The translations under genes and the position numbers were made by a program. The notes beneath the pieces were generated by a model. The model worked only from the letters and a program-made list of their open reading frames with translations, did not search any database and had not been told where the DNA came from. Source: Talaromyces rugulosus (Eukaryota > Ascomycota > Eurotiomycetes > Eurotiales > Trichocomaceae). Taken from it: a stretch of 64,000 bases of DNA. Below, one piece after another: positions 48,341 to 59,088 of the stretch; the stretch's first letter is position 1, and the number at the start of each line of letters is the position of its first letter. Location: NCBI RefSeq assembly GCF_013368755.1, contig NC_049561.1, positions 4,836,001-4,900,000 of the forward strand, read 5' to 3'.

Positions 48341-51133
48341 GGGCCGACCTCATAGTGCTTGCGTGATGCATGAAACTAAATTGAGTAAACCACGTCGGTG
48401 TTTTGTGAACATGGTGTCCACGCTACCGCTCTGTACAGATAATATGTCCCCCTATTCCAGACAAGACCATGCCACGTCACCAGTTCCATGATGCATACGG
48501 TGCTAGGGCAATTGCCTATGTTCACGCTTACTATTCTTCTCAGACGCACAATATTTGACCAAGGCCATTGGCATTTAACTCCGAAAAGTTATTTGACATT
48601 CAAAGTCGATATCACAAAGGTCCTCTGGGTCTTTGATCATGAATCTCGTTTCCTTTCCTAGCTTCGGGCCGTTTCCCAGCAATCCAGCTATATGCGCAAT
48701 AATTTGAACGGAAAGTAAACAAATTTAATCCGAAGATCACCAACTTGTTGTTTCACTAACTGCACCTGGAAACTCTCGCATGAATCTATAACACTTTCAT
48801 GTTCGTTGGTTCGAAACGGAAAACTATTACGAGTCTCCGCCGCATCCAATAGTGGGTTTGTGATATTCCCACATATCGCCATTAACGTAAAATGCTGGGA
48901 GCTGCAAATAAGAAGCCATCATAGACTATAGAATGCGAAAATAAGTTGAGGTTGAATGATCGCAGCTTTCTTCGCCGCCTACCAACTCTCCCTGCGACCA
49001 AAACCATATACACGAATGCTTTTCGAAATTTTCCCATCCGGAACTAGGATTGTGTTGGTATTGGGTATATGCAAGACGGGGGAGCTAGACTAACTATGTG
49101 TGATACTAGACTCTTTTGAGATTGTTCTTGGTGGGACCTGGCGGTCATCGGATTGCTCCCCCAAGACCAATGTCGTACCCAACAGGAAACGTGCATATCC
49201 CCTTCGTTATCGTACCTATAAATTTTACAGTCTTTAGTGAGGTTGTTGCTTCCAGTGTCCCTGGTTGGCCGGTTTTACAGCCACTGTCTAACGCACCTTG
49301 CGGCAATTTTTGATACACATACAGAGCTCTCGAAAATAGCTTATACTGACACCCAATTAGATAAGATTTAACGGGGCATTTAGAAAAGATTTAAAATACA
49401 ATTACTGGGGCACGCACGACTCGGTCCGTTTTTATAGAAAGAGACTTCCCAACATATTCAAAAGTCCTAAATACTTGGTCAAATATATGCCTTATCACTG
49501 TCTCTACTATGAAAATCCAATATGTCTTAGGCTTTGCATGATATAAGATGAAAGCATTGTCCTCAGACCCACTACAATTCATACTAAAAATTAGACACAA
49601 GACTTCATAATTCATACACACCGTCAGTCCCTTACAACATCGACTAATGGCTCTATAATACACCATGTATTCGAGTATATGACTATCAAAAAGATCCAAA
49701 TCACAAGCTTTATTAACAATTATAACTTCAATATAACAGGCATTAAAGTAGCCAATCAACACCGCGCTGCGTACAAGACTCCTATGAGGCCATATAATTC
49801 ATGGTGTACAGACTGTACCATACCGCTATGCTAGCCATGTTCCAGCCAATTCTGCGTCTTATACGTCATTACTCGTCAATATAAAGTAATAAGTTCCTAT
49901 TTAGGAAATATTTTTTATTTCAAATCATCGCATAGTTCATTGTATTTATTACAATTATTGTCTGATCTATTCCCATAGTAATTTACATGGATTCAATATC
50001 GAATTCCGAAGTTTTGTTATGAATGCGTCGGGTTGTCTCTGAGGAATTCTCCAACCTATATTCTAAGGTCATGGAATTGCTCTGACACAAGAAACTTAAA
50101 ATCAAACCTTCTACTAAACTACAGCTTACACAAATCATCAATGCAGAGTGGATCTGTGTAACACAGCGATACACAATTACAAAAATATTATTACTAGGCT
50201 TAATAACAAGTTATATAAAGAATACATAAGAATATCCAATGAAACCTGCTCCTAATACCTACCCTACCTTCCCCCTTACTCGCCCTGGAAATCATGTATA
50301 ATACATAATAGCCCGTCATTGGTACCTATAAATCAAAGCATCCTTAGAAATAGGTAAATTTACACAAAAAGATTAGTATCTATTCTCTTTCTTTTTCTAA
50401 GTCTTCTCTAATCAGATAATAACACTATCCCTAAAGAACTTATATCTACACAGGCAGACGTTTTTTCTTAACAGTTTCTATTTACTGCAAAAGGACATTA
50501 AAACATACTTAGCTCCCATTTGCTCCATTCGATCCATACCACCCTTATTGCTCTCAGCTCATTCTTAATAATAAAGTTTCCTTCGTGCTACATTCACATG
50601 GGTTACTGAGAGAAACAAGTTAACCTACAAGAGAGAGTGTTTCTACATAGAAAATAGCTTCAGATAAAAAATCATCCACCCAAGAGCCTAGTAACATAAT
50701 ATAAAAGTGATACAACGTTAGTAAAATCATTTATTAGAGTACATATTAATACAAACCACTAAATACTAGTAAACTTGGTAGTAAATATTGATAGAAAAAC
50801 ATCTATATCAAATAATTAATTGACAAGACTTAATCTTTTTTTTCTTTTTAAGGTTTATTGACATGGAAAACCTAACTTTACTATGGCTTCGATATATTAG
50901 GAAATCAGGAGGCTGTTGAATTGGGTGGAGGTCTAAGCCCTAGAATGGAGCACGTCAGTGAAAAGCGACCGATAGTGAGTGACCTAAGGACGTAACTGAA
51001 TAGTTGTATTACTAGTCATTAACTAGGTTCTCTACTTCTTGTAAATATAGGGGTCTCGATCAGCACCTCATTAGATCCCTATTTTCAACAGAGGCCATGT
51101 ATTCCTATAGTTTCCTGAGTTTCCCCGTATATA

Positions 51134-52881
51134 TTATTGGAATCCAATGAGAACTCCCCCGTCATTACCGCTTTGAGCGATTCGTTCATTTAGTAATTCT
51201 TTCGCGCATATCAGGCATCGAACAACAATAACGTTATGGAAATGACTAGATTGCCCAGCTGCAAAGAGTGCCCAGGCAGTGTCTTCTTTGACAGCTAAAT
51301 AAGCCGGGGTCCCTGCCGACCCACACGGTCTGGAGTATCCATCTTTAATCCACCGAGAGGCACTGACGTTGAGGACATTTGAAATGTCGTTCACATCTCT
51401 ATGGTCACACTCTGAAGGTATGGATACGCTCCTGGAGACGGATACAAGAACATCCAGAATCGAAGTTGTTCCGACAACATTGCCATCCACTCGCCCTGTG
51501 AAGCAAATATCTGGGTCGCTGTAGTGCAATGGTCGTTCGATGCTGAGGTGCAGAAGTTTATTTGGAGGGCTGCAGTGAGCAAGACCAATCCATGGACTCT
51601 GGTTCATCTCGATCACGGACTGCTGATCTGGACTCTCTTGATGCGAGTGGCTTTGAGAGGCCATGAAAGCGGTAGCTGAGCTACGAATCCAGCCATCGCT
51701 GTGTACACGCACATTGGCATACCAGACATCCTTGCACACGAGACCAACGGAAGTAGTGCATGGCTTCAATGTCGAGAAGGAGCGAGGGAAGGACACAATA
51801 CATTCCGTTCCGCCAACAAATAACGTTTTGCGAATTGGACAAATTCCCCCAATCTTTCTCATACTCGCCACCTGCATGAATTGCAGCCAGCAGATAAACG
51901 GCGTCCTTCAAATTCAGAGAGCTACAGAAGCCGTGATCAACGGTTTTACAGATATCTTCAAGCCAATATTCGGATGTCAACTCAAGTAAGGTGGAATGCC
52001 GAACTGTCTTGAACTCTGTCGAGGAGAGGCATGAAACCAAGCTGATTACAATTGCTGCTGTAGTCGAACGAAATCGGGCAACCCCTTCTGTGAGCTCGTC
52101 GTTAAGTCCATCCGCCGTTCTCTTGTCACTATGCAAAACATGGCCCAGGATTTTTTCTGAGGCTATCCGGTTGTAACACGGGACAATATGTTCGGCCAGC
52201 AGTGGAAAGTATATTCCAGCTAATCTGCTTGCTATTGGTTCAGGTGATTTCGTAGGCTTAGACCAGTTGAAGGTGGCTCGTAACTCCTCTCTCCGGTCGT
52301 ATTCTTGAACGCGATAGGACACTTGAAGCCGGGGCCGTATCAAGTCAAAAGTATATTCAAAGTCTGTCTGAAGTACTTCTGGACGAATGATCACGTGTGG
52401 GGAAAGTGTATTGTGAAATAGACTCCCCACAGTATTGAATGTATAGTAATGTTGTTGCGGATTAGTCTGTTTTATTTCAACGCCATCGGACATCAACTGA
52501 TCCGTTTCAGAGCTCATGGGCTAGGGCGCAAATTGTCATCCCTATCAACTGCGTCTTTCTATCTCCGCGAAAGGGAAAGGCGTCTTCTGAATTTTCGATA
52601 TGGCATCGCAGTGGCCCATAGGTACTGATAAGGATATGGACTTGCGAATTCTGCAATGTGAGTCGCCGGTCAATCATATCTCTGAAACTTTCTTCGAGGG
52701 GCCTGCTGCGTGACGGGATTAATCGACTACATTTTGAAAGCATGAAACGCACACCATCCAAGCCGCCCAGCCATCCTGTAGCTGCGTACGCAGCTGTAAA
52801 TGTTGCAAGGACCTCAGCTGGACCGACCTGCACTTGTGTTAACTCCCCAGACGGCGTGGCAAAAACGAGTGTCATTGTCAT
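51134..52881 (-). pseudogene. Uncharacterised fungal protein gene with apparent frameshifts
   Basis: Three overlapping minus ORFs read as one protein: MTMTLVFATPSGELTQVQVG, AAYAATGWLGGLDGVRFMLS, DMIDRRLTLQNSQVHILIST (52881-52507); then VLQTDFEYTFDLIRPRLQVS, SRLAGIYFPLLAEHIVPCYN, DAVYLLAAIHAGGEYEKDWG (52517-about 51770); then TTSVGLVCKDVWYANVRVHS, DVNDISNVLNVSASRWIKDG (about 51765-51134). Function unknown; it looks like a fungal family without a named domain. The first switch is at ALAHEL-stop versus MSSETDQL (52507-52517), where no GT..AG intron fits. The second is near 51750-51880. Short unrecognised introns are possible, so pseudogene status is inferred, not certain. Confidence 0.5.
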
Positions 52882-53231
52882 ACGTTGTTGACAAGGCAGC
52901 GAGCACGCTCGTGAGGCACAGTTGTTAGAAGAAAGGATTAAAGAACAGATAAGAGACTACTACAGTTTAGCCGTGATAAATGACGATTATAGTGGAAGAA
53001 GAAAAGAAGGGAAAGTCTTGTTTTAGATAGAGAACGTTGCAATCCGCCCGGACCTTCCTTGACTTGCATGACATGGACGAAGTACTCCGTAAATTGTATT
53101 CTAGCCTTGGTCTTTGTGTTTTGTCTTATACTTGTTTAATTGACCGTCTCAGCCTTATAAAATATTGGGCAGACTTGGTGCCCGATATTTAGGATTAGAT
53201 AATGCGAAGCTTGTATGACCAGGCTGCTAAG

Positions 53232-53291
53232 GGGCACCAATATAGGTACGCGAGAGGAGGGCATCAATATAGGCACCCGCTCCTCTCGCGT
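53232..53291. repeat. Perfect 12-bp inverted repeat interleaved with an 18-bp direct repeat
   Basis: ACGCGAGAGGAG at 53248-53259 pairs with CTCCTCTCGCGT at 53280-53291, with a 20-base loop. GGGCAYCAATATAGGYAC occurs at 53232-53249 and 53259-53276, with two transition differences. Confidence 0.8.
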
Positions 53292-54270
53292 GCTTTCATC
53301 TATGTAATTTAATGCATACTGGCTCTATACCGCCGCACGAACTAGATCAGGATGGTTACGCGCGATCTCCCATACTATTAGATATGTAGACCTGTCAGTT
53401 CAATGCTGGCAACATTGAAATACATAAATTAATTTTGACAAGTTAGTTTATACTATTAAAATTGGAACTATCGTAAATATTAATTAAATATGCATCAATT
53501 CATGTCTATACACCATGCTACTGGCAGTCGTACGTATCTAGCAGTCCACATGGCATGCCACGAGGTCGTTCTTTTCCCTTCATCGCATATTTCGCACAGG
53601 GTATATTTTTCTGTAGTGGCGCATGTTTCAATGTTGCCACCACGCCCGGTCTATAACTCGGCTCCTCCGGGCTTTGGTGAAATCCCCGAAGCATGCAAGG
53701 TATCTCTTATCCGCCGCACGCGACATGCGGAATGTAGACTATTCTCGTAGTGGCTGTCCTTGCTTGACAGTTGGGGGTTTTTTTAACTTTCCGGTGTGTC
53801 GGAGATATGCCTAGATTGATGTTTCAGCTGCACATGCACATGCACATTCCGGAGGTGTGTACACAGGTGTATGTGACAATGAAAGTGACAGCAATGGTGA
53901 AATCCGACATGTCCCATTTCCATATGTAATGACAGGGATTACGACGGGGTATGGTAGGATGGCAGGATTGACAGCTATCTAGTACCATGTCCTAGCCATC
54001 GGACATCATCACGGTGGCGCGCTACTGTCAGAGCTGCAGGTTAGCGCTGGCCAGGGGTGATACGAACCTTCCACAGGGAGTTATACAAGCAAACAAGTAT
54101 ACAGACGGTGTCTGTGCTCGAGCGGAATCGCCTTCTTGGGCCACGTCTGCGTTGCTCTGTAGTTGCTTCTGTAGTTGCAACTTCTGCAGTCGCCGGCGAT
54201 CAGCGCTGTGTCAAAACTGACAGAAATGCAACAAGAAATTATTTAAAACGCAATCCAGGTCTCAATGGTA

Positions 54271-54290
54271 CAGAACAGAACAGAACAGAA
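54271..54290. repeat. Microsatellite (CAGAA)4
   Basis: Four exact pentamer copies in a gene-free region. Confidence 0.85.
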
Positions 54291-55241
54291 TACCGTTCTA
54301 GATCACGGCGAACAAACCTTGTCGGGTTTTGGGTGGCATTCCTCGGATGCTTCAGTCCCTCGCATAGTTTCACTTGGACTCGTCAGTCTCGCAATGGTTC
54401 GATTATTCAATGGAATAAACATCATCACTAATAGGTACTAGCTAGAAGTGAGACGAGAGAAACCAGCCTCCCCGCAAGGATGGACAATCACGATAAGGCG
54501 GGAAAGAAAGAGAGAGAGAGAGAGAGGGGCGATGAGATCACGATCAGCAGCATTCCGCAGGTGGAGCCTTTCTCTTCGTCCTCGCTTCGCCGCTGCGCCC
54601 AAAACCCGCGCCGTCTCCAGCATCCCCAGTTTTCTGCGCCCATCGGCTGCTGCAGAGGAGCTCCATCGACGTCAGCCGGTCCATGGGTTGCCGATCCGAG
54701 TTTTCTGGTTTGTCTTCTTTGTCATCGATGGCCGCTTGCGATATTTATATCGCTGGCCGGGTCATTGACACGACAGTCCGGAGTCTACAACTCACCTCAC
54801 AACCAGTCCGATCCTCGCCAACTCTAATCAACGCCATTATCGTTATCCAGATCCTCATCCATATCCAGCTACAACCTACTAGTCGAGCTAATGCCAGGCT
54901 AAGCTGTCGGCGTCCCGCTACCTGGTACGCGTGACCTGCTGATTCTTGAGTCTCGAGAATCTCGAACATAATCCGATTACAACTCGAAAAAAGAAAAAGA
55001 AAGCAAATGACAGCGCAGAGCTGGTGCCTTTTTGCAGCTTTTCGGTTTTGTCCGGGCTAAATCGAGCCTGGGATCGATCGCCATCCCCGGGTCTCTCTCT
55101 CTTCTCTACACCGCTACGTGCCTCACGATAGCGGTCTAGATCAACTGTACATAACCCGCGCTAAGTATATACCACGACTGCTACGACCGTTACTGCACAA
55201 TATACTCTATATATCACACAGAAAAAAGTCAATTGCCGGTC

Positions 55242-58076
55242 ATGACTGGCACGAAATTTCCCCCGTGGTGGAATCACACAAAACCGCTGAATTGGACTCC
55301 CAACCGGGACGTGTGCGAACCGTTTCCAGAGCTCTCTACACAATCTCTGAGCATGGACGAAAACCCAGAGACGGTCGTCGACAAACAGTCAATGGGCGAG
55401 TATTTCTCGTCCTCGCCGTGTGCTTCAGAAGATACAATCCTCTCGGAACATGGCAGCTCGACCTCGGGCAGTTCCAGTCCGATACACTCTGGGAGCGAAT
55501 CGCCATCCTTTGAGTCTGGGTGGCAAGACCAGACAGACCTACTACCACCACCGCGGCCGTCGGCGGCGAATCTTGCGCCACCCGAGATCCTGACGCAAAT
55601 CTACACCATGCTGAGCCCTCGCGATTTTGACAATGCCCGCCGCACCTGCTCGCCGTGGATGCGCGCCAGCTTGCAGCACAAGCTTTTGGAAGGGACGATG
55701 AAGAGAGCCGGCTGGTGGGACGCCTGGCAGCAGGACTGCCAGGCCTATCGTCCGGTCGATGGGGTCGAGGAGAGCGTTGTATGGAGACTGAGCAAGCGAT
55801 TCTCGACCGAGTGTGTCCTCTCTGGCCGAAAGGACAACGTCGAGAAGAGTGGGTTTTTGTCGACCGGCATGGTGGATTTTGGCCAGCTGTCTCGCGAGTC
55901 ACTGCCCAAGGAATCCCCCGGTCTCTCGCGCGACATGTTTACCGGTCCGGCTCCGAGACTGACCGCCGCTCTACGTGACCCTGCATTCTCTCGCGCCATC
56001 AAGTTCAGTGTCAGTGCCTGTGGTCATTACGTCTTGGCCGCGACGGGATGTATGATTTACGTGTACTATCTTGGAAACCGGAAAAGCGGCGACTCGCTGC
56101 CCCACCGCTTGTCTGGACAAAGAGCGATGGAGGAGTTGGTTGGAGATAATGATCTTGACGTTTTACCTGTGTCTAGCATTGGATGTCCATATGAGGTGCT
56201 GTCTGCAACGATTGATACCAGCACCCCCAAGTTTGTGATTGCAGCCTTGCTGCGTGGACGCATCGGCATGATTTGCGACATCAAAGGCGTCCCCGTTCAT
56301 TCTTCGAGCGACCGGCCCTCGTCCTTTTTGCGCCACAACTCGACCGCTGAACAACAGCCTGAAAGCGAAGAGGCATCGGCTCTGAACGAATTCCGCGAAG
56401 CCATTGCGTCCAGCGCTGCAATCGAACAGGCTACGACCCCGGATGGCCGGCCACCCATGGCTCCTCGCACCGTGTCCACGCGCCGAACGATGAACCGTTT
56501 AACCCGCGCTCCGAGGAAATACATTCACGATATCTGCTCTAAAGAGGACCCTCCACGAAGTGTGTCGATTTGCCCTGGTCGTCGATGCGTGGCTTTTGGA
56601 TGCGGATCCGGTATCGAGCTTCATTGGTATGATGAACGCACACAGGAAGATTCAAGAAAGTTGTTCCCATTGTCACAGCCGGCGGAAGTGCTCCATTTCT
56701 TGCCAAACCGGATAGAAATAGACGACATTTCAAAGCTGAGACTTGTCTCGTCTCTGGCCGGACCAGGCGCCTCGGGCTGTCAGTGCCACCGCACGGCCAA
56801 TGGCGAGGACGTCATCTGCCAATTCCATCTGTCGTCGGATGTCAACTCTTTTACGCACTGGACGCCGCGGCGAAACGGGCGATTGAGTCTGGTCAAGGCG
56901 ACTCACTGCCACCACTATCGCGCAATTCCTGTTAATGACGGGCTGCACATTCTGTTCGTCGAGCCGGTCTCTGGTCTTTTGTGCATCGGCTCGGACGCGC
57001 CCCTCGGCGGACCGACAAACCTCACGCGAGCCATGATCTGCATCCCGCCATTTGAAAACGGCGTTGACTCTCAAGAAGAATGCGTCCCCACCGTCTTCGC
57101 TGTCGGATCAGACCTGAGCTGGGGCCTGCGTGTGGTCGCCGTATACCAGGACCGTCTTGTCCTGTACACTGTGCCCGTGGACGTATACAACGTACTCCGG
57201 CGCGAGCGCGAGCGACAAGGCGACGACGTGATGGGCGACAGCGACCTCGCGCGCGACTGGTTCCTCGACAACGAACGCAACTCGGCGCGCCGCGGCAGTC
57301 TTGCCCAAAACCAAAACGGAGACTGGGAGTTTTTGTTACGTGTCAGCTACCGGCCCACGGCAATGCTCTGGCCGCTGAAAATCTTTGGCAAGGAGATTGG
57401 CCGCATGGACAAGGTGGTCGAGCTCTCTGTGCAGACGTCCGGCGGCGGCGTGCGTGTGTGGGCGTTTGGTGCCTCTGGCGAAGCGCGCATTTTCGATATC
57501 GACACGCACACCTCCAAGACGAGACGCGCCGTTGACGTGGCTGTCAAGTCGCTGGGAATTGCCTCTGATGGCAGCATTGGATCGGCCTCGCTGGTTGACC
57601 GCGCAGAGTCTGGCTTGTTGTCGCCTTTGCCTGTGAAAGCCACGCGCAAGCGCAAGCAACTCAGCCAGCCAGCGCCATTTGACCGGAAACTGCTGAGCAT
57701 GTGGAACAGTTCCAACACCAGCGATCTTCACAAAAGCACTGATCTCCACGCGAACACTGATTTACACAAGAATACCGAGGCCTCGCCATCCTCTCGGCCA
57801 TCCTCGAGCTCTGCTGGAAGAAAACGCCGCACATCCTTTGCAGCATGCATTATGGATTTGAAAATCCCCGAACTCGGTCCGCGCGACGGCCGCTGGATTG
57901 ACTCTACTTCTTCTACTACTACTACTTCAACAGCTGCAGCTACTGCAGCTACTGCAGCTGTACCGGGACCTGCTCCCGATTTCCACGACGTTGCCTCGTA
58001 CGATCCGCAAGAAATTAGAAAGTTTTATACAGTGTGGTCTACATCGTCGGCGAATCCGTCTGGACGCTGGCGGTAA
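55242..58076 (+). CDS. Large F-box protein of unknown target
   Basis: Intronless, about 944 residues. The N-terminus is Ser-rich and disordered. An F-box follows near residues 115-160: LAPPEILTQIYTMLSPRDFD and NARRTCSPWMRASLQHKLLE. The rest looks like a degenerate beta-propeller (IKFSVSACGHYVLAATGCMI YVYYL in two pieces, RSVSICPGRRCVAFGCGSGI, YRPTAMLWPLKIFG), so it may be a substrate-recognition subunit of an SCF ubiquitin ligase. A C-terminal Ser/Thr/Ala tract encoded by trinucleotide repeats (about 57905-57960) precedes the end at GRWR. The first in-frame ATG is 55242 (MTGTKFPPWW); ATG 55353 (MDENPETVV) is an alternative start. Substrate unknown. Confidence 0.85.
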   Translation: MTGTKFPPWWNHTKPLNWTPNRDVCEPFPELSTQSLSMDENPETVVDKQSMGEYFSSSPCASEDTILSEHGSSTSGSSSPIHSGSESPSFESGWQDQTDLLPPPRPSAANLAPPEILTQIYTMLSPRDFDNARRTCSPWMRASLQHKLLEGTMKRAGWWDAWQQDCQAYRPVDGVEESVVWRLSKRFSTECVLSGRKDNVEKSGFLSTGMVDFGQLSRESLPKESPGLSRDMFTGPAPRLTAALRDPAFSRAIKFSVSACGHYVLAATGCMIYVYYLGNRKSGDSLPHRLSGQRAMEELVGDNDLDVLPVSSIGCPYEVLSATIDTSTPKFVIAALLRGRIGMICDIKGVPVHSSSDRPSSFLRHNSTAEQQPESEEASALNEFREAIASSAAIEQATTPDGRPPMAPRTVSTRRTMNRLTRAPRKYIHDICSKEDPPRSVSICPGRRCVAFGCGSGIELHWYDERTQEDSRKLFPLSQPAEVLHFLPNRIEIDDISKLRLVSSLAGPGASGCQCHRTANGEDVICQFHLSSDVNSFTHWTPRRNGRLSLVKATHCHHYRAIPVNDGLHILFVEPVSGLLCIGSDAPLGGPTNLTRAMICIPPFENGVDSQEECVPTVFAVGSDLSWGLRVVAVYQDRLVLYTVPVDVYNVLRRERERQGDDVMGDSDLARDWFLDNERNSARRGSLAQNQNGDWEFLLRVSYRPTAMLWPLKIFGKEIGRMDKVVELSVQTSGGGVRVWAFGASGEARIFDIDTHTSKTRRAVDVAVKSLGIASDGSIGSASLVDRAESGLLSPLPVKATRKRKQLSQPAPFDRKLLSMWNSSNTSDLHKSTDLHANTDLHKNTEASPSSRPSSSSAGRKRRTSFAACIMDLKIPELGPRDGRWIDSTSSTTTTSTAAATAATAAVPGPAPDFHDVASYDPQEIRKFYTVWSTSSANPSGRWR

Positions 58077-58297
58077 TCTTTACCTTTTTTTTGGTCCTTT
58101 TTTTGATGATTAGCGTACATGTATACCCGTTGACACGAGTGTTGATTGACGAGATATAACGAGCCATGAGATGTAGGATGATAAAAAATATAGGTGTGAA
58201 TATGTATATATTAGATTTATTTAGTCGGTTTTTTTTTTTTTTAAATATTTACATACATTTTTTAATATCTTATCTTGACCGAGACAGATAACAAAAA

Positions 58298-58850
58298 TTA
58301 GTAAAGAATAATCCCCTCCTCCCCAATTCTCTCCTTCAATACCGCTTTTACCTCACGCACCGCATTCTCAGCATATCCGGCCCCAACTGCCGGTTTCTGT
58401 GTCAGATCGAGACTGGGATCGCCGACCATCCACGTCACAGCATCTTTTCCTTCGGTCTTATTATTACCGCTCTCTAGAAGTACACGTAGCTGGTTGGTGG
58501 TGTTTCGCCGCACTTCTTCGGCTTGAGCAAGTGTAAACGCGCGTCCGAAGATGACGGCGCGTGCGCCGCGGGTGTAGTCATTGCTGCCAATAGCACATTT
58601 ACTACTAGTAGCAGTAGTAGTAGTAGAATTGGGTGGCTCGCGCTTGGAGAGAATGTAGGGTAGTTCTGTCTTTGCGGCGCGGAGGGATTGGATGAAGCGG
58701 ATAACTTTTATACAGATGTCGTTAGGGTACAAGGGTTTGGTTGGGAGAAAGAACAAGGGCTCTCTCACCTTCGTAGTCCGGCGCGAGGTGTTTTGCGACG
58801 GTGGCGCCGATGGCGGCGGTTCTGCCGATGATGATTACGGGGATTGGCAT
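58298..58850 (-). CDS. Small Rossmann-fold (NAD-binding-like) protein
   Basis: About 165 residues in two exons. Start ATG 58850 gives MPIPVIIIGRTAAIGATVAK, a glycine-containing beta-alpha-beta start (GRTAAIG), then HLAPDYEV across an intron (donor GTGAGA near 58767, acceptor AAAG near 58708). The second exon holds IRFIQSLRAAKTELPYILSK, an Ser/Thr repeat, GARAVIFGRAFTLAQAEEVR and WMVGDPSLDLTQKPAVGAGY. Fungi carry many such single-domain proteins of unknown role; it is shorter than SDR or NmrA enzymes. It converges on the F-box gene, 221 bases away, and lies directly downstream of the debranching enzyme on the same strand. Confidence 0.75.
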
Positions 58851-59088
58851 TTTTTTTTTATTTGCGCGGGTTAATCAATTGATTGATTATTGGGACATTT
58901 GGAGGTGGATGATTCATGAGTTGTGAAAGAGTAGTAGTCAGTAGTCATGGTGGATTCGTTGGTATGTAGTACAGTAGTATGTGGAGGACTACGAGCCAAT
59001 AGGAACAAGATGCATATTTATACTATCTAGGTATATATATCTAAACCAAATATTTCAAGTTTGAGTACAGCATGCAGAATATACAGGT

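Larger units (their letters stand above)
46597..51133. other. Long gene-free AT-rich stretch with scattered decayed coding traces
   Basis: About 4.5 kb with no intact gene. Traces: a possible transporter N-terminus at 47370-47576 and a minus-strand remnant at 47923-48340, both listed separately. 48.9-51.1 kb is visibly AT-rich with short ORFs only, for example minus 49391-49762, which is rich in Ile, Tyr and Cys. This is the pattern expected of mutated repeats. No terminal repeats could be paired by eye. Confidence 0.55.
52882..55241. other. Long intergenic region and probable 5' leader of the F-box gene
   Basis: About 2.36 kb. 53.1-53.5 kb is AT-rich with a hairpin element at 53232-53291. 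53.8-54.3 kb has simple repeats: (ACATGC)3 near 53827 and (CAGAA)4 at 54271-54290. An (AG)n tract lies at about 54510-54527. From 54.4 kb the sequence becomes GC-richer and holds several short ATG-initiated ORFs ahead of the F-box start, which could be upstream ORFs or chance. No gene is supported. Confidence 0.55.

Noticed and set aside
49391..49762. Minus ORF of 123 codons in AT-rich DNA
   Set aside because: Composition (Ile, Tyr, Cys, Asn rich) fits mutated AT-rich DNA; no family recognised.
53490..53750. Plus ORF of 86 codons in the gene-free region
   Set aside because: No recognisable motif, intron or conserved composition; likely chance.
54448..54827. Two overlapping plus ORFs (106 and 115 codons)
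   Set aside because: They overlap an (AG)n tract and show no domain or splice support; kept only as possible upstream ORFs.
57080..57749. Long ORFs in other frames inside the F-box gene
   Set aside because: GC-rich coding sequence of the F-box protein leaves antisense and shifted frames open by chance.
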